Origin: Leuconostoc inhae
GTDB taxonomy: Bacteria > Bacillota > Bacilli > Lactobacillales > Lactobacillaceae
Length of the DNA: 64,000 bases
Assembly (NCBI RefSeq): GCF_019656015.1
Contig: NZ_BPKW01000005.1
Coordinates: 124,001-188,000, forward strand
Direction: 5' to 3'
Shown here: positions 54,970 through 63,986 of the stretch, piece by piece
Layout of the letters: the number at the start of each line of letters is the position of its first letter
Numbering within the stretch: the first letter of the stretch is position 1
Program-made: the position numbers and the translations under genes
The notes under the pieces: generated by a model
The model's database searches: none
Told to the model about the DNA's origin: nothing
Seen by the model: the letters and a program-made list of their open reading frames with translations, nothing else

Positions 54970-56682
54970 ATGAATCTGACTATATTAGTAATTGTTTTAG
55001 GCATCGTTGTCATTGCATACTTAGCAATATTTATCATGCAGCGAACAACAGTAAAAAAAGTGAACACATACCAAACTAAAAAAGAACAATTAGCATCTTT
55101 AAAAGTTCGTGATGAATTGGTTGAAGGACGGAAGTTGGCATTAACAGGACAGTCTTTAAAACAGTATCAAAGTTTAGAGGCTAGCTTTAATGATGTTAAA
55201 AATAATAAATTTCTAAAAATTGATCAACAAGCTAACCTTGTTTTATTTGAGGCACGAGGTATTAATTTCATTAAAACAGGGCACGAATTGTCACGTTTGG
55301 AATCGATGGTTGATGATACGGAGAGCACAATAAACACTGTTCGTAGTGGCTTGACAGAATTAAAAAAGATTGACGAAGCACATCGCGAAGCAATTAGCGA
55401 CTTAAAAAAGAAATATGATGACTTACGTAAACGGTTGTTGGCAGAAAACTTTAAATTTGGTCCAGCAAATTCAGGACTAGATAAGTTTTTGAAGCAGCTT
55501 GAAGGTGATTATGATGAATTTACACGTCTAACAGAGGATGGGGATCATGCAACAGCGTCTGATATTTATGAACAATTAGCCATGGAAACAACACAAATGG
55601 AAAATATGATGGCTGATATTCCAGTGTTGTTTGAAAAATTAGATACAGTGTATGTTGAACAATTAAACGAATTGCTACAGGGACACACGAACCTCATTGG
55701 TCAAGGTTATGTTTTCCCAAACGATACATTGGTACAAGAACTTGAGGCAATTGACGCACAACGCCAACAGGTGCTTAAATTACTGGGTGAGCTTAAACTA
55801 AAAGAAGTATCAGAACAAAATGGTTATATTGATCGACGCATTGATACATTGTATGACATGATGGAAACAGAAGTGACGGCTAGAAAAGAAGTAACTAAAA
55901 ATGCTGGTCAGTTGTCATCAGATTTATTACGGTTACGCGAGCAAAACAGTCAATTATCAATGACATTGGATCGTTTGGGGCAGAGATTCCAGTTCAATCA
56001 TAAAGAATTAGAGACACGACGTACATTGTTGGAACAAATTAATGCTACCGAGGAGCAAGTTAATCATAATGATGATTTGCTTGAAGCTTCTGAAATGTCT
56101 TTTAGTGAGTTACGTGCCAAACAGGACAGTCAATTAAAGCGTTTTTCAGAAATTGAGAATCAACAAGTTGAAATTTGGGAAAAAATATCAGGGCTTGAAA
56201 AAGCACAGCATTCTGCCCGACAATTTGGTGGACAATATCAACAAGAAATTGAAACGATTAAACAAGCTGTTGAACGTATGAATTTACCTGGGCTACCAGA
56301 AAGCTACTTAGAATATTTCTTTGCAGTATCTAATGAGTTGAATAAATTAGCTAAATCATTGCAAGCACATCTGATTGATATGGATGAGGTACAGAGACAA
56401 CTTAATATTGTTTCAGCTGATATTGATACGTTAAAAGAGAAAACAGAAACGCTTGTCGATCAAGCAACTTTAACGGAACAGTTATTACAGTACGCTAATC
56501 GTTATCGTACAGGTAGCGATCGTGTTGCCGCTGCTAGTGAGCAGGCTCGTATGTTTTACGAACGAGATTACAGTTTTGATAAAGCAATGGATGTTTTGGG
56601 CCCGGCTTTGGATAGTGTGGAGCCAGGCGTTTATGAAAAATTAGTCGATTCGTATATGCGACGTAAGACGCCATTACTATAA
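54970..56682 (+). CDS. ezrA: Septation ring formation regulator EzrA
   Basis: 570 residues, the family length. One N-terminal membrane helix (about 3-22, LTILVIVLGIVVIAYLAIFIM), then long spectrin-like coiled coils throughout. C-terminal RYRTGSDRVAAASEQARMFYERDYSFDKAMDVLGPALDSVEPGVYEKL is the QNR-type conserved patch of EzrA. It controls FtsZ ring assembly and links division to wall synthesis. Divergent from rpsD, as in many Firmicutes. Confidence 0.95.
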   Translation: MNLTILVIVLGIVVIAYLAIFIMQRTTVKKVNTYQTKKEQLASLKVRDELVEGRKLALTGQSLKQYQSLEASFNDVKNNKFLKIDQQANLVLFEARGINFIKTGHELSRLESMVDDTESTINTVRSGLTELKKIDEAHREAISDLKKKYDDLRKRLLAENFKFGPANSGLDKFLKQLEGDYDEFTRLTEDGDHATASDIYEQLAMETTQMENMMADIPVLFEKLDTVYVEQLNELLQGHTNLIGQGYVFPNDTLVQELEAIDAQRQQVLKLLGELKLKEVSEQNGYIDRRIDTLYDMMETEVTARKEVTKNAGQLSSDLLRLREQNSQLSMTLDRLGQRFQFNHKELETRRTLLEQINATEEQVNHNDDLLEASEMSFSELRAKQDSQLKRFSEIENQQVEIWEKISGLEKAQHSARQFGGQYQQEIETIKQAVERMNLPGLPESYLEYFFAVSNELNKLAKSLQAHLIDMDEVQRQLNIVSADIDTLKEKTETLVDQATLTEQLLQYANRYRTGSDRVAAASEQARMFYERDYSFDKAMDVLGPALDSVEPGVYEKLVDSYMRRKTPLL

Positions 56683-56687
56683 ATTAG

Positions 56688-56713
56688 AAAAACCAGCTGA
56701 TGCTGGTTTTTTT
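56688..56713 (+). terminator. Terminator of ezrA
   Basis: Stem AAAAACCAGC / GCTGGTTTTT with TGAT loop and T run. Confidence 0.92.
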
Positions 56714-56736
56714 ATAAATAAGAGGGGAGATTACAT

Positions 56737-57282
56737 ATGAATACTATTGATGATTATGATGAAATAGTCACAGATCGGCTATTATTGCGACGTGTTTTAT
56801 TATCAGATGCACCACAAATGTATCAATGGTTGCGTGACGAAAATACAGTACAATGGCTATCAGGGACTGTGAGCAATAGCGTTGAGGAGGTTAAAAATCA
56901 GGCGATAAAGTCTTATTTTTGGCAAAATATTTTAAACACGAAAAAATATGGTATTGCATTACAAGAAACAAATAAGTTAATTGGTAGTATAGATTTTCGA
57001 CAAAATGTATTAAAAAACAATGCTGAAATTGGCTATGTATTGACACCTTTACAGCGAGGAAAAGGATTTATGCATGAAGCGGTTAGTAGTTTGTTGACTA
57101 TTGGATTTGTTGAACTGAATTTGGCTGATATTTGGATTAGTCATGACAGTGAAAATATCAGTAGTCGCCGTATACCTGAACGTTTAGGATTTGAAAAATT
57201 AGAAATGAATGATACATCAGCTCATGTCGTTTGGCATATGTCATCTGCACGATATCGTGAGAAATTTCAAATCAACTATTAA
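56737..57282 (+). CDS. GNAT acetyltransferase, RimJ/RimL type
   Basis: 181 residues. Family start TDRLLLRRVLLSDAPQMYQWLRDENTVQWL, acetyl-CoA loop EIGYVLTPLQRGKGFMHEAVSSLLTIGF (Q/R-x2-G-x-G/A variant), C-terminal NISSRRIPERLGFEKL. It transfers acetyl from acetyl-CoA to an amine, perhaps a protein N-terminus. Substrate unknown. AGAGGGGAG precedes the ATG. Confidence 0.88.
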   Translation: MNTIDDYDEIVTDRLLLRRVLLSDAPQMYQWLRDENTVQWLSGTVSNSVEEVKNQAIKSYFWQNILNTKKYGIALQETNKLIGSIDFRQNVLKNNAEIGYVLTPLQRGKGFMHEAVSSLLTIGFVELNLADIWISHDSENISSRRIPERLGFEKLEMNDTSAHVVWHMSSARYREKFQINY

Positions 57283-57385
57283 TTTGAAAAAATGTTGTAA
57301 AAGTCATAAAAATTTATAAAGATACCCCAAAAGATAAATTTTATCGTTATGCTAGTAAGGTATATCGTAAATAGAAGAGGTTTTT

Positions 57386-58930
57386 ATGTCAAGTTGGCAA
57401 TATTTATTAAAAAATAAGCGACAATTAGTGAAGTGGTTAGTTGCTGCTATCATACCTGTTATATTTGTAGCAGGTTTCTTAGTCACAATGGGACATACGA
57501 CCCAACAGGCCAGTAGATTAAAGGTGGCGGTGGTTAATTTAGATGATGGCGGTCGGTATCGTGGGAAACAACAAAATATTGGGACTGATTTTTCGCGTCG
57601 GTTACGCAATGAAAAAACATTCACTACTGTCAATTACCCAACAAAAAAGCAAGCCGAGTCAGCTTTACGTGATGGTGAAATTAGTGCCATTGTGGTTATG
57701 CCAGCAGCATTGACAAACCAGCTATCAGATTTTCAAAAATCTGGGAAAACGGTTAATTTGCAACAAATAATTGCTAGTGGGCAAAGTCAATTTGCATCGC
57801 AATATTTGCAACGCCAATTAACGCAAGCGTTGAATCGTGAAAATGCGCTTTTGATGGTCGGAACGGCTAATAGTTCAATGTTAAAAAATTTGGCAAATCA
57901 AAGTCAAAATTTATCTCAACAAGCAAACGATTTACAGACTAATTTGCAAGCTGTTGGAAATGGCATTAATGCGCAGACAGCTAGTGATCTTCAAAGCACA
58001 GCACAAGAAGAAACGGCAAAATTAGCAAGCTATTCCGCACAACTTAATGATGCGATTAGCGCAGGAGATACTACTAAGATAAGTGAAATGGCTTCAGCGA
58101 TTAATGATGTATCCTATACAATGCAAACGTCTGTCGTCGGTGGTATTAGTAATATGGCAGCTAATTTAAATAACACAAAATCGTTGAGTGATGAATCTGG
58201 TATTATTCAATCAAGTGCAAAGAAGATTCAAAAAGGGCAGTCTGATATCGCTGGCAAATTAAAAGATACACTAGGTGACCAAGAATCAAGTAAAAATTCG
58301 TCACCATTATCACAAATGATGGTTTTTGATATGACAGATATGCAACCTGTTAAGCAAGATGGTCAACTTATTTTACCGAACCTATTAGCAATTGGTGTGA
58401 CTTTGTTATCTGTTTTATTTGGCTTAATATTACCAATAAAATCAACCAAGTCAGAAATGCTTGCATTGGAACAATGGTGGCGCAATTTCCAAGTTGGCGG
58501 GATAATGAGTCTTGTGAGTGTCATGCTGATGACACTCAGTGCGGTATTTTGGCAGGTATCATTAGCAAAAATTTTCGCCATCACAACTGTGACTTTGTTG
58601 GCTTCTTGGGCGATGATGAGTATTGTTTGGTATTTAAAACAAGTCTTAGGTCAAAGTGGCTGGTGGTTGTCAATAGTTCTGATGATCGGGCAACTTATTT
58701 TTACAGTCACATCCCTACCTAGCAGCGTGTCAACGACTGCTTTTAATGTTATACGTAGTCTATTACCGTTGACTGCCTTAAAGCGTGCGATTAATCAGTT
58801 AATATTTGGTGGCAATGTACAACAAAATCTGGCTATAATAATAATTTGGCTACTTATTATCACTATTTTATTAGTGACATACTATCGCGTAAAGCAACGT
58901 CAAAATCTTAAAGAAATACTAGTTGATTGA
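57386..58930 (+). CDS. YhgE/Pip-like ABC-2-type membrane protein
   Basis: 514 residues. N-terminal helix (about 18-37), a large extracellular region with a Gln/Asn/Ser-rich helical stretch (residues about 165-290), and five to six C-terminal helices. The start of the outer region (LKVAVVNLDDGGRYRGKQQNIGTDF...AIVVMPAALTNQLSDFQKSGK) is the YhgE/Pip pattern. Relatives include phage-infection protein and type VII secretion-associated proteins. No ATPase is adjacent. The TetR gene after it is its likely regulator. Confidence 0.8.
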   Translation: MSSWQYLLKNKRQLVKWLVAAIIPVIFVAGFLVTMGHTTQQASRLKVAVVNLDDGGRYRGKQQNIGTDFSRRLRNEKTFTTVNYPTKKQAESALRDGEISAIVVMPAALTNQLSDFQKSGKTVNLQQIIASGQSQFASQYLQRQLTQALNRENALLMVGTANSSMLKNLANQSQNLSQQANDLQTNLQAVGNGINAQTASDLQSTAQEETAKLASYSAQLNDAISAGDTTKISEMASAINDVSYTMQTSVVGGISNMAANLNNTKSLSDESGIIQSSAKKIQKGQSDIAGKLKDTLGDQESSKNSSPLSQMMVFDMTDMQPVKQDGQLILPNLLAIGVTLLSVLFGLILPIKSTKSEMLALEQWWRNFQVGGIMSLVSVMLMTLSAVFWQVSLAKIFAITTVTLLASWAMMSIVWYLKQVLGQSGWWLSIVLMIGQLIFTVTSLPSSVSTTAFNVIRSLLPLTALKRAINQLIFGGNVQQNLAIIIIWLLIITILLVTYYRVKQRQNLKEILVD

Positions 58931-58938
58931 ACAGCAAG

Positions 58939-58956
58939 TTACTAAGTGATTAGTAA
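58939..58956 (+). promoter_or_regulatory. Candidate TetR operator
   Basis: Perfect inverted repeat TTACTAA-GTGA-TTAGTAA between the YhgE-like gene and the TetR gene. Confidence 0.45.
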
Positions 58957-59017
58957 AAGTTACAAATATGAGCAAAATTGTATTATTTTGCGATTAAAAA
59001 GGGTGTAAAATAATGGT

Positions 59018-59608
59018 ATGAGAACAAAAACAAGTACAAGTGAAGTCACACGTGAACGCATTTTGCTGGCAGCAACAGACTTATTTTTAGCAAAAGGGTA
59101 TGAACAAACAACGACACGCGAAATTACTAAAGTACTCAACGTCACACAGCCGGCGTTGTATCATTATTTTGGCGATAAAGAGGCCTTGTTTGTTGAAGTC
59201 ATCAAACGGGTAGGGAAACAAGTATCAGATGGTATGCTTGTTATTTTAAGCCAATCATATGATCAACCTAGTGATCAGCTTGTTGCTATGACACAAGTTA
59301 TTGTTAGGCGTCATCCGCGTGATGTTTTCACCTTGATACATGGGAGCTTTAACCTACTATCGTTAGCAAATCAAAGAGAATTGGGCCTTGTTTTTGGCCG
59401 TGATTACGTGGCACCAATCGCAAAATTTTTTGATCAAGAAGCATTGAATCTTCGTCAACATGTTGATTCTCGTGTAGCCAGTTCCTTTTATATTACCAGT
59501 TTGGCACCGTTATTCGGTGATTTCCATCGTCTTAATGGCACAGTAGATATGACAGAAAGAATACAACAATTGCTTGATCTCATTCTTTATGGTGTCTCAG
59601 AACGTTGA
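59018..59608 (+). CDS. TetR-family transcriptional regulator
   Basis: 196 residues. HTH RERILLAATDLFLAKGYEQTTTREITKVLNVTQPALYHYFGDKEALFVEVI, then a ligand-binding helical domain with no clear relative. It follows the YhgE-like gene; TetR repressors usually control a membrane neighbour. An inverted repeat 60 bp upstream of its start would suit autoregulation. AAAGGG lies about 12 nt upstream of ATG. Confidence 0.9.
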   Translation: MRTKTSTSEVTRERILLAATDLFLAKGYEQTTTREITKVLNVTQPALYHYFGDKEALFVEVIKRVGKQVSDGMLVILSQSYDQPSDQLVAMTQVIVRRHPRDVFTLIHGSFNLLSLANQRELGLVFGRDYVAPIAKFFDQEALNLRQHVDSRVASSFYITSLAPLFGDFHRLNGTVDMTERIQQLLDLILYGVSER

Positions 59609-59629
59609 ACTTTGTACGGGTAGATGGTA

Positions 59630-59638
59630 TGATATAAT
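59630..59638 (+). promoter_or_regulatory. Extended -10 promoter of rpmG-secE
   Basis: TGATATAAT directly after the TetR gene, 25 bp before the rpmG start. Confidence 0.55.
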
Positions 59639-59662
59639 GAGAATTTAACGGAGACAACACAT

Positions 59663-59812
59663 ATGGCTAGTCAAAAAGTATCACTCGCGTGCACAATTTG
59701 TGGTTCGCGTAATTACACGGTAGCATTATCAAAAGATCGCACAGAGCGTCTTGCAGTTAACAAATTTTGTGCTTTTTGTGGCAAGCACACATTACACCAG
59801 CAAACAAAGTAA
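59663..59812 (+). CDS. rpmG: 50S ribosomal protein L33
   Basis: 49 residues, ATG 59663 behind ACGGAGAC. Zinc-ribbon form with both pairs intact (CTIC at 10-13, CAFC at 36-39), so it is the Zn-binding C+ paralogue. The order rpmG-secE-nusG-rplK-rplA is conserved in Firmicutes and confirms the call. Confidence 0.97.
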   Translation: MASQKVSLACTICGSRNYTVALSKDRTERLAVNKFCAFCGKHTLHQQTK

Positions 59813-59823
59813 AGGTTAGAAAT

Positions 59824-59997
59824 ATGTTGAAGTATTTTAGAAACGTTGCAGCAGAGATGAAGCGAGTAACTTGGTTATCACAAGAACAAGCATCTAAAGA
59901 AACGGTGACAGTTATCACTGTTTCAGTTGTTTTTGCGTTATTTTTAGGTGGCGTAGACTGGCTTTTGCAAAGTGGATTTAATTTCATTCTAAATTAA
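59824..59997 (+). CDS. secE: Preprotein translocase subunit SecE
   Basis: 57 residues from ATG 59824 with AAGGTTAGA upstream, the single-helix Gram-positive form. Amphipathic helix FRNVAAEMKRVTWLSQEQASKETVTVI followed by one membrane helix. It stabilises SecY in the translocon. 11 nt after rpmG. Confidence 0.96.
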   Translation: MLKYFRNVAAEMKRVTWLSQEQASKETVTVITVSVVFALFLGGVDWLLQSGFNFILN

Positions 59998-60038
59998 TAG
60001 CGAAATTATTCAAAATATAGTATACTAGTAGTATCAGC

Positions 60039-60065
60039 AAGGACTTCTTTACGAGGTCTTTTTTT
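60039..60065 (+). terminator. Terminator or attenuator between secE and nusG
   Basis: AAGGACTTC / GAGGTCTTT (two wobble pairs) with a seven-T tail. A TATACT (60021-60026) lies just before it, so nusG transcripts from there would pass through the hairpin. Confidence 0.75.
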
Positions 60066-60122
60066 ATAGCAAAAAAGGAGAAGCCTTAGAAAACGTTGAA
60101 TGATTACTATAGGTCAAAAGTA

Positions 60123-60779
60123 ATGATGAACGAATTGGGCACATTAATTATGTCAGAAAATAACGACTTATCACAAGAAAACAAAGAAGAAACGATTGAT
60201 AATAACGATAACATTGAAAAATCGTGGTTCGTTGTCCATACCTATTCCGGTTATGAACACAAAGTGAAAGCTAACTTAGAGTCCCGTACACAAACAATGG
60301 GGATGTCGGAACAAATTTTCCGAATTTTGGTGCCAGAACAAGAAGTGACAACTATTCAAGATGGCGAAGCAAAAACGTCTGTTGAAAACGATTTTCCGGG
60401 TTATGTTTTAGTTGAAATGGCAACACCACATGACTACAATATGACCGATGAAGCTTGGTATGTTGTGCGTAACACACCTGGTGTCACAGGATTCTTGGGT
60501 TCTCACGGGGCCGGATCAAAGCCAAATTCATTAATGCCTGAAGAAGTTGATCTTTTGATGAAGCGTATGGGTATGGTCACTCGTGAAGTAGTTGATTTAA
60601 CCGTTGAGATTGGACAAACAGTTAAAATCATTACTGGGCCCTTTTCTGGTATGGAAGCAACTGTTACAACGGTTGATGTTGAGAAACAGACATTGGAAGC
60701 AACGGTGGAAGTGTTTGGACGTGAAACACCAACGGAATTAGACTTTGCTGATGTTGATACTGTTTTAGATGAAGCTTAA
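60123..60779 (+). CDS. nusG: Transcription termination/antitermination protein NusG
   Basis: About 218 residues from ATG 60123. The start is uncertain: TTG 60096 has AAGGAG 15 nt upstream, ATG 60123 has only AGG, and ATG 60150 has none. An acidic N-tail precedes the NGN domain (KSWFVVHTYSGYEHKVKANLESR, FPGYVLVEMATPHDYNMTDEAWYVVRNTPGVTGFLG) and the KOW domain (GQTVKIITGPFSGMEATVTTVDVEKQTLEATVEVFGRETPTELDF). It binds RNA polymerase and modulates pausing and transcription-translation coupling. Confidence 0.94.
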   Translation: MMNELGTLIMSENNDLSQENKEETIDNNDNIEKSWFVVHTYSGYEHKVKANLESRTQTMGMSEQIFRILVPEQEVTTIQDGEAKTSVENDFPGYVLVEMATPHDYNMTDEAWYVVRNTPGVTGFLGSHGAGSKPNSLMPEEVDLLMKRMGMVTREVVDLTVEIGQTVKIITGPFSGMEATVTTVDVEKQTLEATVEVFGRETPTELDFADVDTVLDEA

Positions 60780-60803
60780 GATAGTACAAATTGCAATAAA
60801 TAC

Positions 60804-60832
60804 TTGCGAAAAAAGACATTATCTTATATAAT
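60804..60832 (+). promoter_or_regulatory. Promoter of rplKA
   Basis: TTGCGA (60804-60809), 17 bp, TATAAT (60827-60832). Confidence 0.75.
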
Positions 60833-60855
60833 TAATGGGTATGTCATCGACATGC

Positions 60856-60886
60856 GTGGGAGCAGCACTTAAGCTGCGTCTACCAC
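60856..60886 (+). promoter_or_regulatory. Probable L1-binding leader hairpin
   Basis: GTGG-GAG-CAGC-loop-GCTG-CGTCTA-CCAC: two short stems flanking an asymmetric internal loop, just upstream of the rplK binding site. This is the general shape of the L1 operator in rplKA leaders; L1 would repress translation. Confidence 0.55.
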
Positions 60887-60906
60887 AACACGAGGAGGAA
60901 AAAATC

Positions 60907-61371
60907 GTGGCTAAAAAAGTTACAACAGTAGTTAAACTACAAATTGCCGCTGCTAAAGCAACGCCAGCACCACCAGTTGGTCCTGCGTTGGGACAAGCCG
61001 GTATTAACATTGCGCAATTCACAAAAGAATTTAATGCGCGTACTGCAGAACAAGCAGGTTCAATCATTCCGGTTGAAATCTCTGTTTTCGATGATCGTTC
61101 ATTCGAATTCGTTACAAAGACACCACCTGCTGCTGACCAATTACGTAAAATCGTTGGTAAGGGTTCAGGAGAACCTAATACTAAAAAGGTTGGAAACGTT
61201 ACTTTGGATCAAGTTCGTGCAATTGCTGAAAACAAAATGGCTGATTTAAATGCCAATGACGTAACAGCAGCTATGCGTATGATTGAAGGTACAGCACGTT
61301 CAATGGGTGTTACTGTTGAAGGTGTTGACTTGACTGTTGACGGTACAGCAATCAAGGAGGATGCAGAATAA
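60907..61371 (+). CDS. rplK: 50S ribosomal protein L11
   Basis: 154 residues from GTG 60907 behind GAGGAGG. The open frame extends upstream but without a proper start. [43 protein letters not shown] is the L11 N-domain. The C-domain ends with about 12 more residues than usual ([15 protein letters not shown]). It forms the GTPase-associated centre with 23S rRNA. The stop overlaps rplA (TAATG). Confidence 0.96.
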   Translation: MAKKVTTVVKLQIAAAKATPAPPVGPALGQAGINIAQFTKEFNARTAEQAGSIIPVEISVFDDRSFEFVTKTPPAADQLRKIVGKGSGEPNTKKVGNVTLDQVRAIAENKMADLNANDVTAAMRMIEGTARSMGVTVEGVDLTVDGTAIKEDAE

Positions 61372-62063
61372 TGACTCAAAAACATGGTAAAAAATATACT
61401 GCAGCGTTAGCAAAAGTAGAAGTTGAAAAGAACTATGCTTTGAATGAAGCAGTAGCTTTAATTAAAGAAATTGATTACGCTAACTATGACGCTTCTGTTG
61501 AAGTTGTCTTTAAGTTAAATGTTGACACGCGTCAAGCAGATCAACAATTACGTGGTGCTGTTGTGTTACCAAATGGCACAGGTAAAGACAAGAAAGTTAT
61601 TGTCTTTGCACAAGGCGACAAAGCTAAGGAAGCGGAAGCTGCCGGAGCAGATGTTGTTGGTGCTGCTGACTTAGTTGCACAAATTCAGGGTGGATGGATG
61701 GACTTTGATACAGCCATCGCTACACCAGATATGATGGCGCAAGTTGGTCGCGTTGCACGTATCTTAGGTCCTAAGGGCTTGATGCCTAACCCAAAGACCG
61801 GTACAGTTACAATGGATGTTACTAAGGCTGTTTCAGATGCCAAGGGCGGACAAGTAACATACCGTACAGACCGTGACGGAAACGTTGCTGTGCCTGTTGG
61901 TCGTGTATCATTTGATGAAGCTAAGTTGGCTGAAAACATCAAAACAATTGCTGACACTGTTTTAAAGTCTCGCCCAGCAGCTGTTAAAGGTGCATATGTA
62001 GAACACGCTTCACTTTCTTCAACAGTTAGCCCAGCCGTTGCTTTGGATGTTAACGCATTGTAA
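61371..62063 (+). CDS. rplA: 50S ribosomal protein L1
   Basis: 230 residues. GKKYTAALAKVEVEKNYALNEAVALIKE, domain II GPKGLMPNPKTGTVTMDVTKAVSDAKGGQVTYRTDR and the C-terminus RPAAVKGAYVEHASLSSTVSPAVALDV. It forms the L1 stalk and is a translational repressor of its own operon. AAGGAGG lies inside the rplK end. Confidence 0.97.
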   Translation: MTQKHGKKYTAALAKVEVEKNYALNEAVALIKEIDYANYDASVEVVFKLNVDTRQADQQLRGAVVLPNGTGKDKKVIVFAQGDKAKEAEAAGADVVGAADLVAQIQGGWMDFDTAIATPDMMAQVGRVARILGPKGLMPNPKTGTVTMDVTKAVSDAKGGQVTYRTDRDGNVAVPVGRVSFDEAKLAENIKTIADTVLKSRPAAVKGAYVEHASLSSTVSPAVALDVNAL

Positions 62064-62117
62064 AGTTTGACGATATCAACTTCGTTTGATATACTTATTA
62101 AGTAAATTAAATCATTT

Positions 62118-62216
62118 TGCCTAAGACTCAGGAGGTACGTGTACCTTAATATCCTGCCGAGGAAGTTTAAAAAACTTTTCCCGTGTGTCTTTTGGTACAC
62201 GGGATTTCTTTTGCAA
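62118..62216 (+). promoter_or_regulatory. L10 (rplJ) leader with terminator
   Basis: CCTAAGACTCAGGAGGTACG, TACCTTAATATCCTGCCGAGG and the final hairpin CCCGTGT / ACACGGG followed by a T-rich run match the Firmicutes L10 leader. L10-(L12)4 binds it to switch off rplJL. It explains the 182-bp gap. Confidence 0.88.
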
Positions 62217-62245
62217 AATAATATTATGAAAGGAGAATATATATC

Positions 62246-62806
62246 ATGAGTGAAAAAGCTATTGCAGTAAAAGCACAAAAAGTTGAAGAAATTGCTAATC
62301 AATTCAAGAATGCTGCCTCAGCAGTTGTTGTTGATGCTCGTGGATTGACAGTTGCTCAATCTACAGATTTGCGTCATCAATTGCGTCAAGAAGGTGTTGT
62401 GCTTGAAGTTATCAAGAACAAAATTTTGACACGTGCCGCTGAAAAAGCTGGATTTGCTGAATTGAACGACATTTTTGCCGGTCCTTCAGCCGTTGCATTT
62501 TCAAATGATGATGCTATTGCACCATCACGTATTTTGAAGAAATTTGCTGACGCCAACGAAAAGTTGGAAATCAAGGGTGGTGTTGTCGATGGCAACATTG
62601 CTAACTTGGACGACATTAACAAATATGCATCTTTGCCATCACGCGAAGGCTTGTTTGGACAATTGTTGGCCGAATTCCAATTCCCAATCCGTTCATTTGC
62701 ATATGTTGTTAAGGCATTGCAGGAAAAGTTGGAAGAGGAAAATGGTGGCGAAGCCACTACTACCGAAGAAGTACCTGTTGCTGAAGCAGCAACAGATGCT
62801 GAATAA
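62246..62806 (+). CDS. rplJ: 50S ribosomal protein L10
   Basis: 186 residues. EKAIAVKAQKVEEIANQFKNAASAVVVDARGLTVAQSTDLRHQLR is the L10 N-domain; an acidic Glu/Ala-rich C-terminus binds L7/L12 dimers. AAAGGAG precedes ATG. Autoregulated via the leader upstream. Confidence 0.97.
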   Translation: MSEKAIAVKAQKVEEIANQFKNAASAVVVDARGLTVAQSTDLRHQLRQEGVVLEVIKNKILTRAAEKAGFAELNDIFAGPSAVAFSNDDAIAPSRILKKFADANEKLEIKGGVVDGNIANLDDINKYASLPSREGLFGQLLAEFQFPIRSFAYVVKALQEKLEEENGGEATTTEEVPVAEAATDAE

Positions 62807-62845
62807 TTAAAAAAACTAACATACAAAAAATTGGAGGATTTAATC

Positions 62846-63211
62846 ATGGCTTTTGATAAAGACGCGATTATCGCATCATTGAAGGATGCAACAATCTTGG
62901 ATTTGGCTGATTTGGTTTCAGCAATCGAAGAAGAATTTGACGTTTCAGCAGCAGCACCTGTAGCAGCAGCTGGAGCAGCTGACGGCGGAGCAGCTGAAAA
63001 GACAGACTTTGACGTAGAATTGACTTCAGCAGGTACTGCTAAGGTTAAGGTTATCAAGGCAGTTCGTGAAGCAACTGGTCTTGGATTGAAGGAAGCTAAG
63101 GACTTAGTTGATAGTGCACCTTCAATCGTTAAAGAAGGTCTTGATGAAGCTGCTGCCAACGAATTAAAAGAAGCTTTGGAAGCAACTGGTGCAGCTGTAG
63201 CATTGAAGTAA
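62846..63211 (+). CDS. rplL: 50S ribosomal protein L7/L12
   Basis: 121 residues from ATG 62846, with TTGGAGG upstream; an upstream ATG at 62831 precedes the binding site. N-domain [31 protein letters not shown], Ala-rich hinge ([16 protein letters not shown]), and C-domain [42 protein letters not shown]. It forms the stalk that recruits translation factors. Confidence 0.98.
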   Translation: MAFDKDAIIASLKDATILDLADLVSAIEEEFDVSAAAPVAAAGAADGGAAEKTDFDVELTSAGTAKVKVIKAVREATGLGLKEAKDLVDSAPSIVKEGLDEAAANELKEALEATGAAVALK

Positions 63212-63290
63212 TTTCGTTTTTTCGAAATTATGAATTAGGCAATATAAGTTGAGATTTTCTAATTTGAAATCATCACTAAATTGCTATATT

Positions 63291-63319
63291 AAAAGGGGTG
63301 CTTCGGTACTTCTTTTTTT
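63291..63319 (+). terminator. Terminator after rplL
   Basis: AAGGGGTGC-TTCG-GTACTTCTT (three wobble pairs, UUCG tetraloop) and T run. A second hairpin without a T run, AATTTCG / CGAAATT, lies at 63210-63229. Confidence 0.8.
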
Positions 63320-63344
63320 GTACATAAGACTTAAGGAGCTATTA

Positions 63345-63986
63345 ATGGATAAATCTAACGAAAAAATTGCTGGAGAAATGTATTTTACAGCTAGTCCAAA
63401 TTCAGAACATCATTATCAGAATTTTGATTTTGATTTATTAGGTCATCAATTACACTTTACAACCGATAGTGGTGTTTTCTCTAAATCAACCGTCGATTTT
63501 GGTACAAGAACAATGATCAATGCATTAAAAAAAACAACGATTATTTCAGGGAAAATATTAGATCTTGGGACGGGTTATGGACCAGTTGGTGTAGCTACGG
63601 CAAAATACTTACAGCAACCAGTAGATATGACAGATGTCAATGAACGTGCTTTGGCATTAGCGCGTAAGAATGCAGAACAAAATGGCGTGAGTAATTTAGT
63701 TAACATTTTTCAATCAGATATATATGCTAATATATCTGATAAGTATGCCTTAATATTGGCAAATCCTCCTATTCGTGCTGGAAAACATGTTGTGACGGCA
63801 ATGTTACAAGAAAGTATTCAATATTTGCTGCCAGGTGGTAAATTAATTGCAGTTTTACAAAAAAAACAAGGCGCACCTTCAGCGCAAAAAAATATGGCCG
63901 CCGTTTTTGGAAATGTAAAAGTTATTCACAAAGATAAAGGTTATTATATCTTGGAGAGCACATATGAACCAACAACCAACGTTTAG
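63345..63986 (+). CDS. RsmC-like class I methyltransferase
   Basis: 213 residues from ATG 63345, with AAGGAG upstream; the longer frame back to 63249 runs through the rplL terminator and is rejected. Signatures: GVFSKSTVDFGTRTMINAL, SAM motif ILDLGTGYGPVGVATAKYL, and catalytic NPPIRAGK. In E. coli RsmC methylates G1207 of 16S rRNA; the short Gram-positive homologue (YbxB type) is found right after rplL, as here. Overlaps the next start. Confidence 0.9.
   Translation: MDKSNEKIAGEMYFTASPNSEHHYQNFDFDLLGHQLHFTTDSGVFSKSTVDFGTRTMINALKKTTIISGKILDLGTGYGPVGVATAKYLQQPVDMTDVNERALALARKNAEQNGVSNLVNIFQSDIYANISDKYALILANPPIRAGKHVVTAMLQESIQYLLPGGKLIAVLQKKQGAPSAQKNMAAVFGNVKVIHKDKGYYILESTYEPTTNV

Noticed and set aside
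60835-60906. Longer start for L11
   Set aside because: It would include the L1-type leader hairpin and the ribosome binding site; GTG 60907 gives the normal L11 N-terminus.
61685-62302. 205-codon minus-strand frame over rplA and the L10 leader
   Set aside because: Overlaps two conserved features on the other strand and has no recognisable protein.
62386-63159. 257-codon minus-strand frame opposite rplJ-rplL
   Set aside because: Shadow of Ala/Lys-rich ribosomal genes; low-complexity Ser/Ala protein without a ribosome site.
63249-63344. Longer start for the RsmC-like protein
   Set aside because: The stretch contains the rplL terminator and has no ribosome site; ATG 63345 has AAGGAG.
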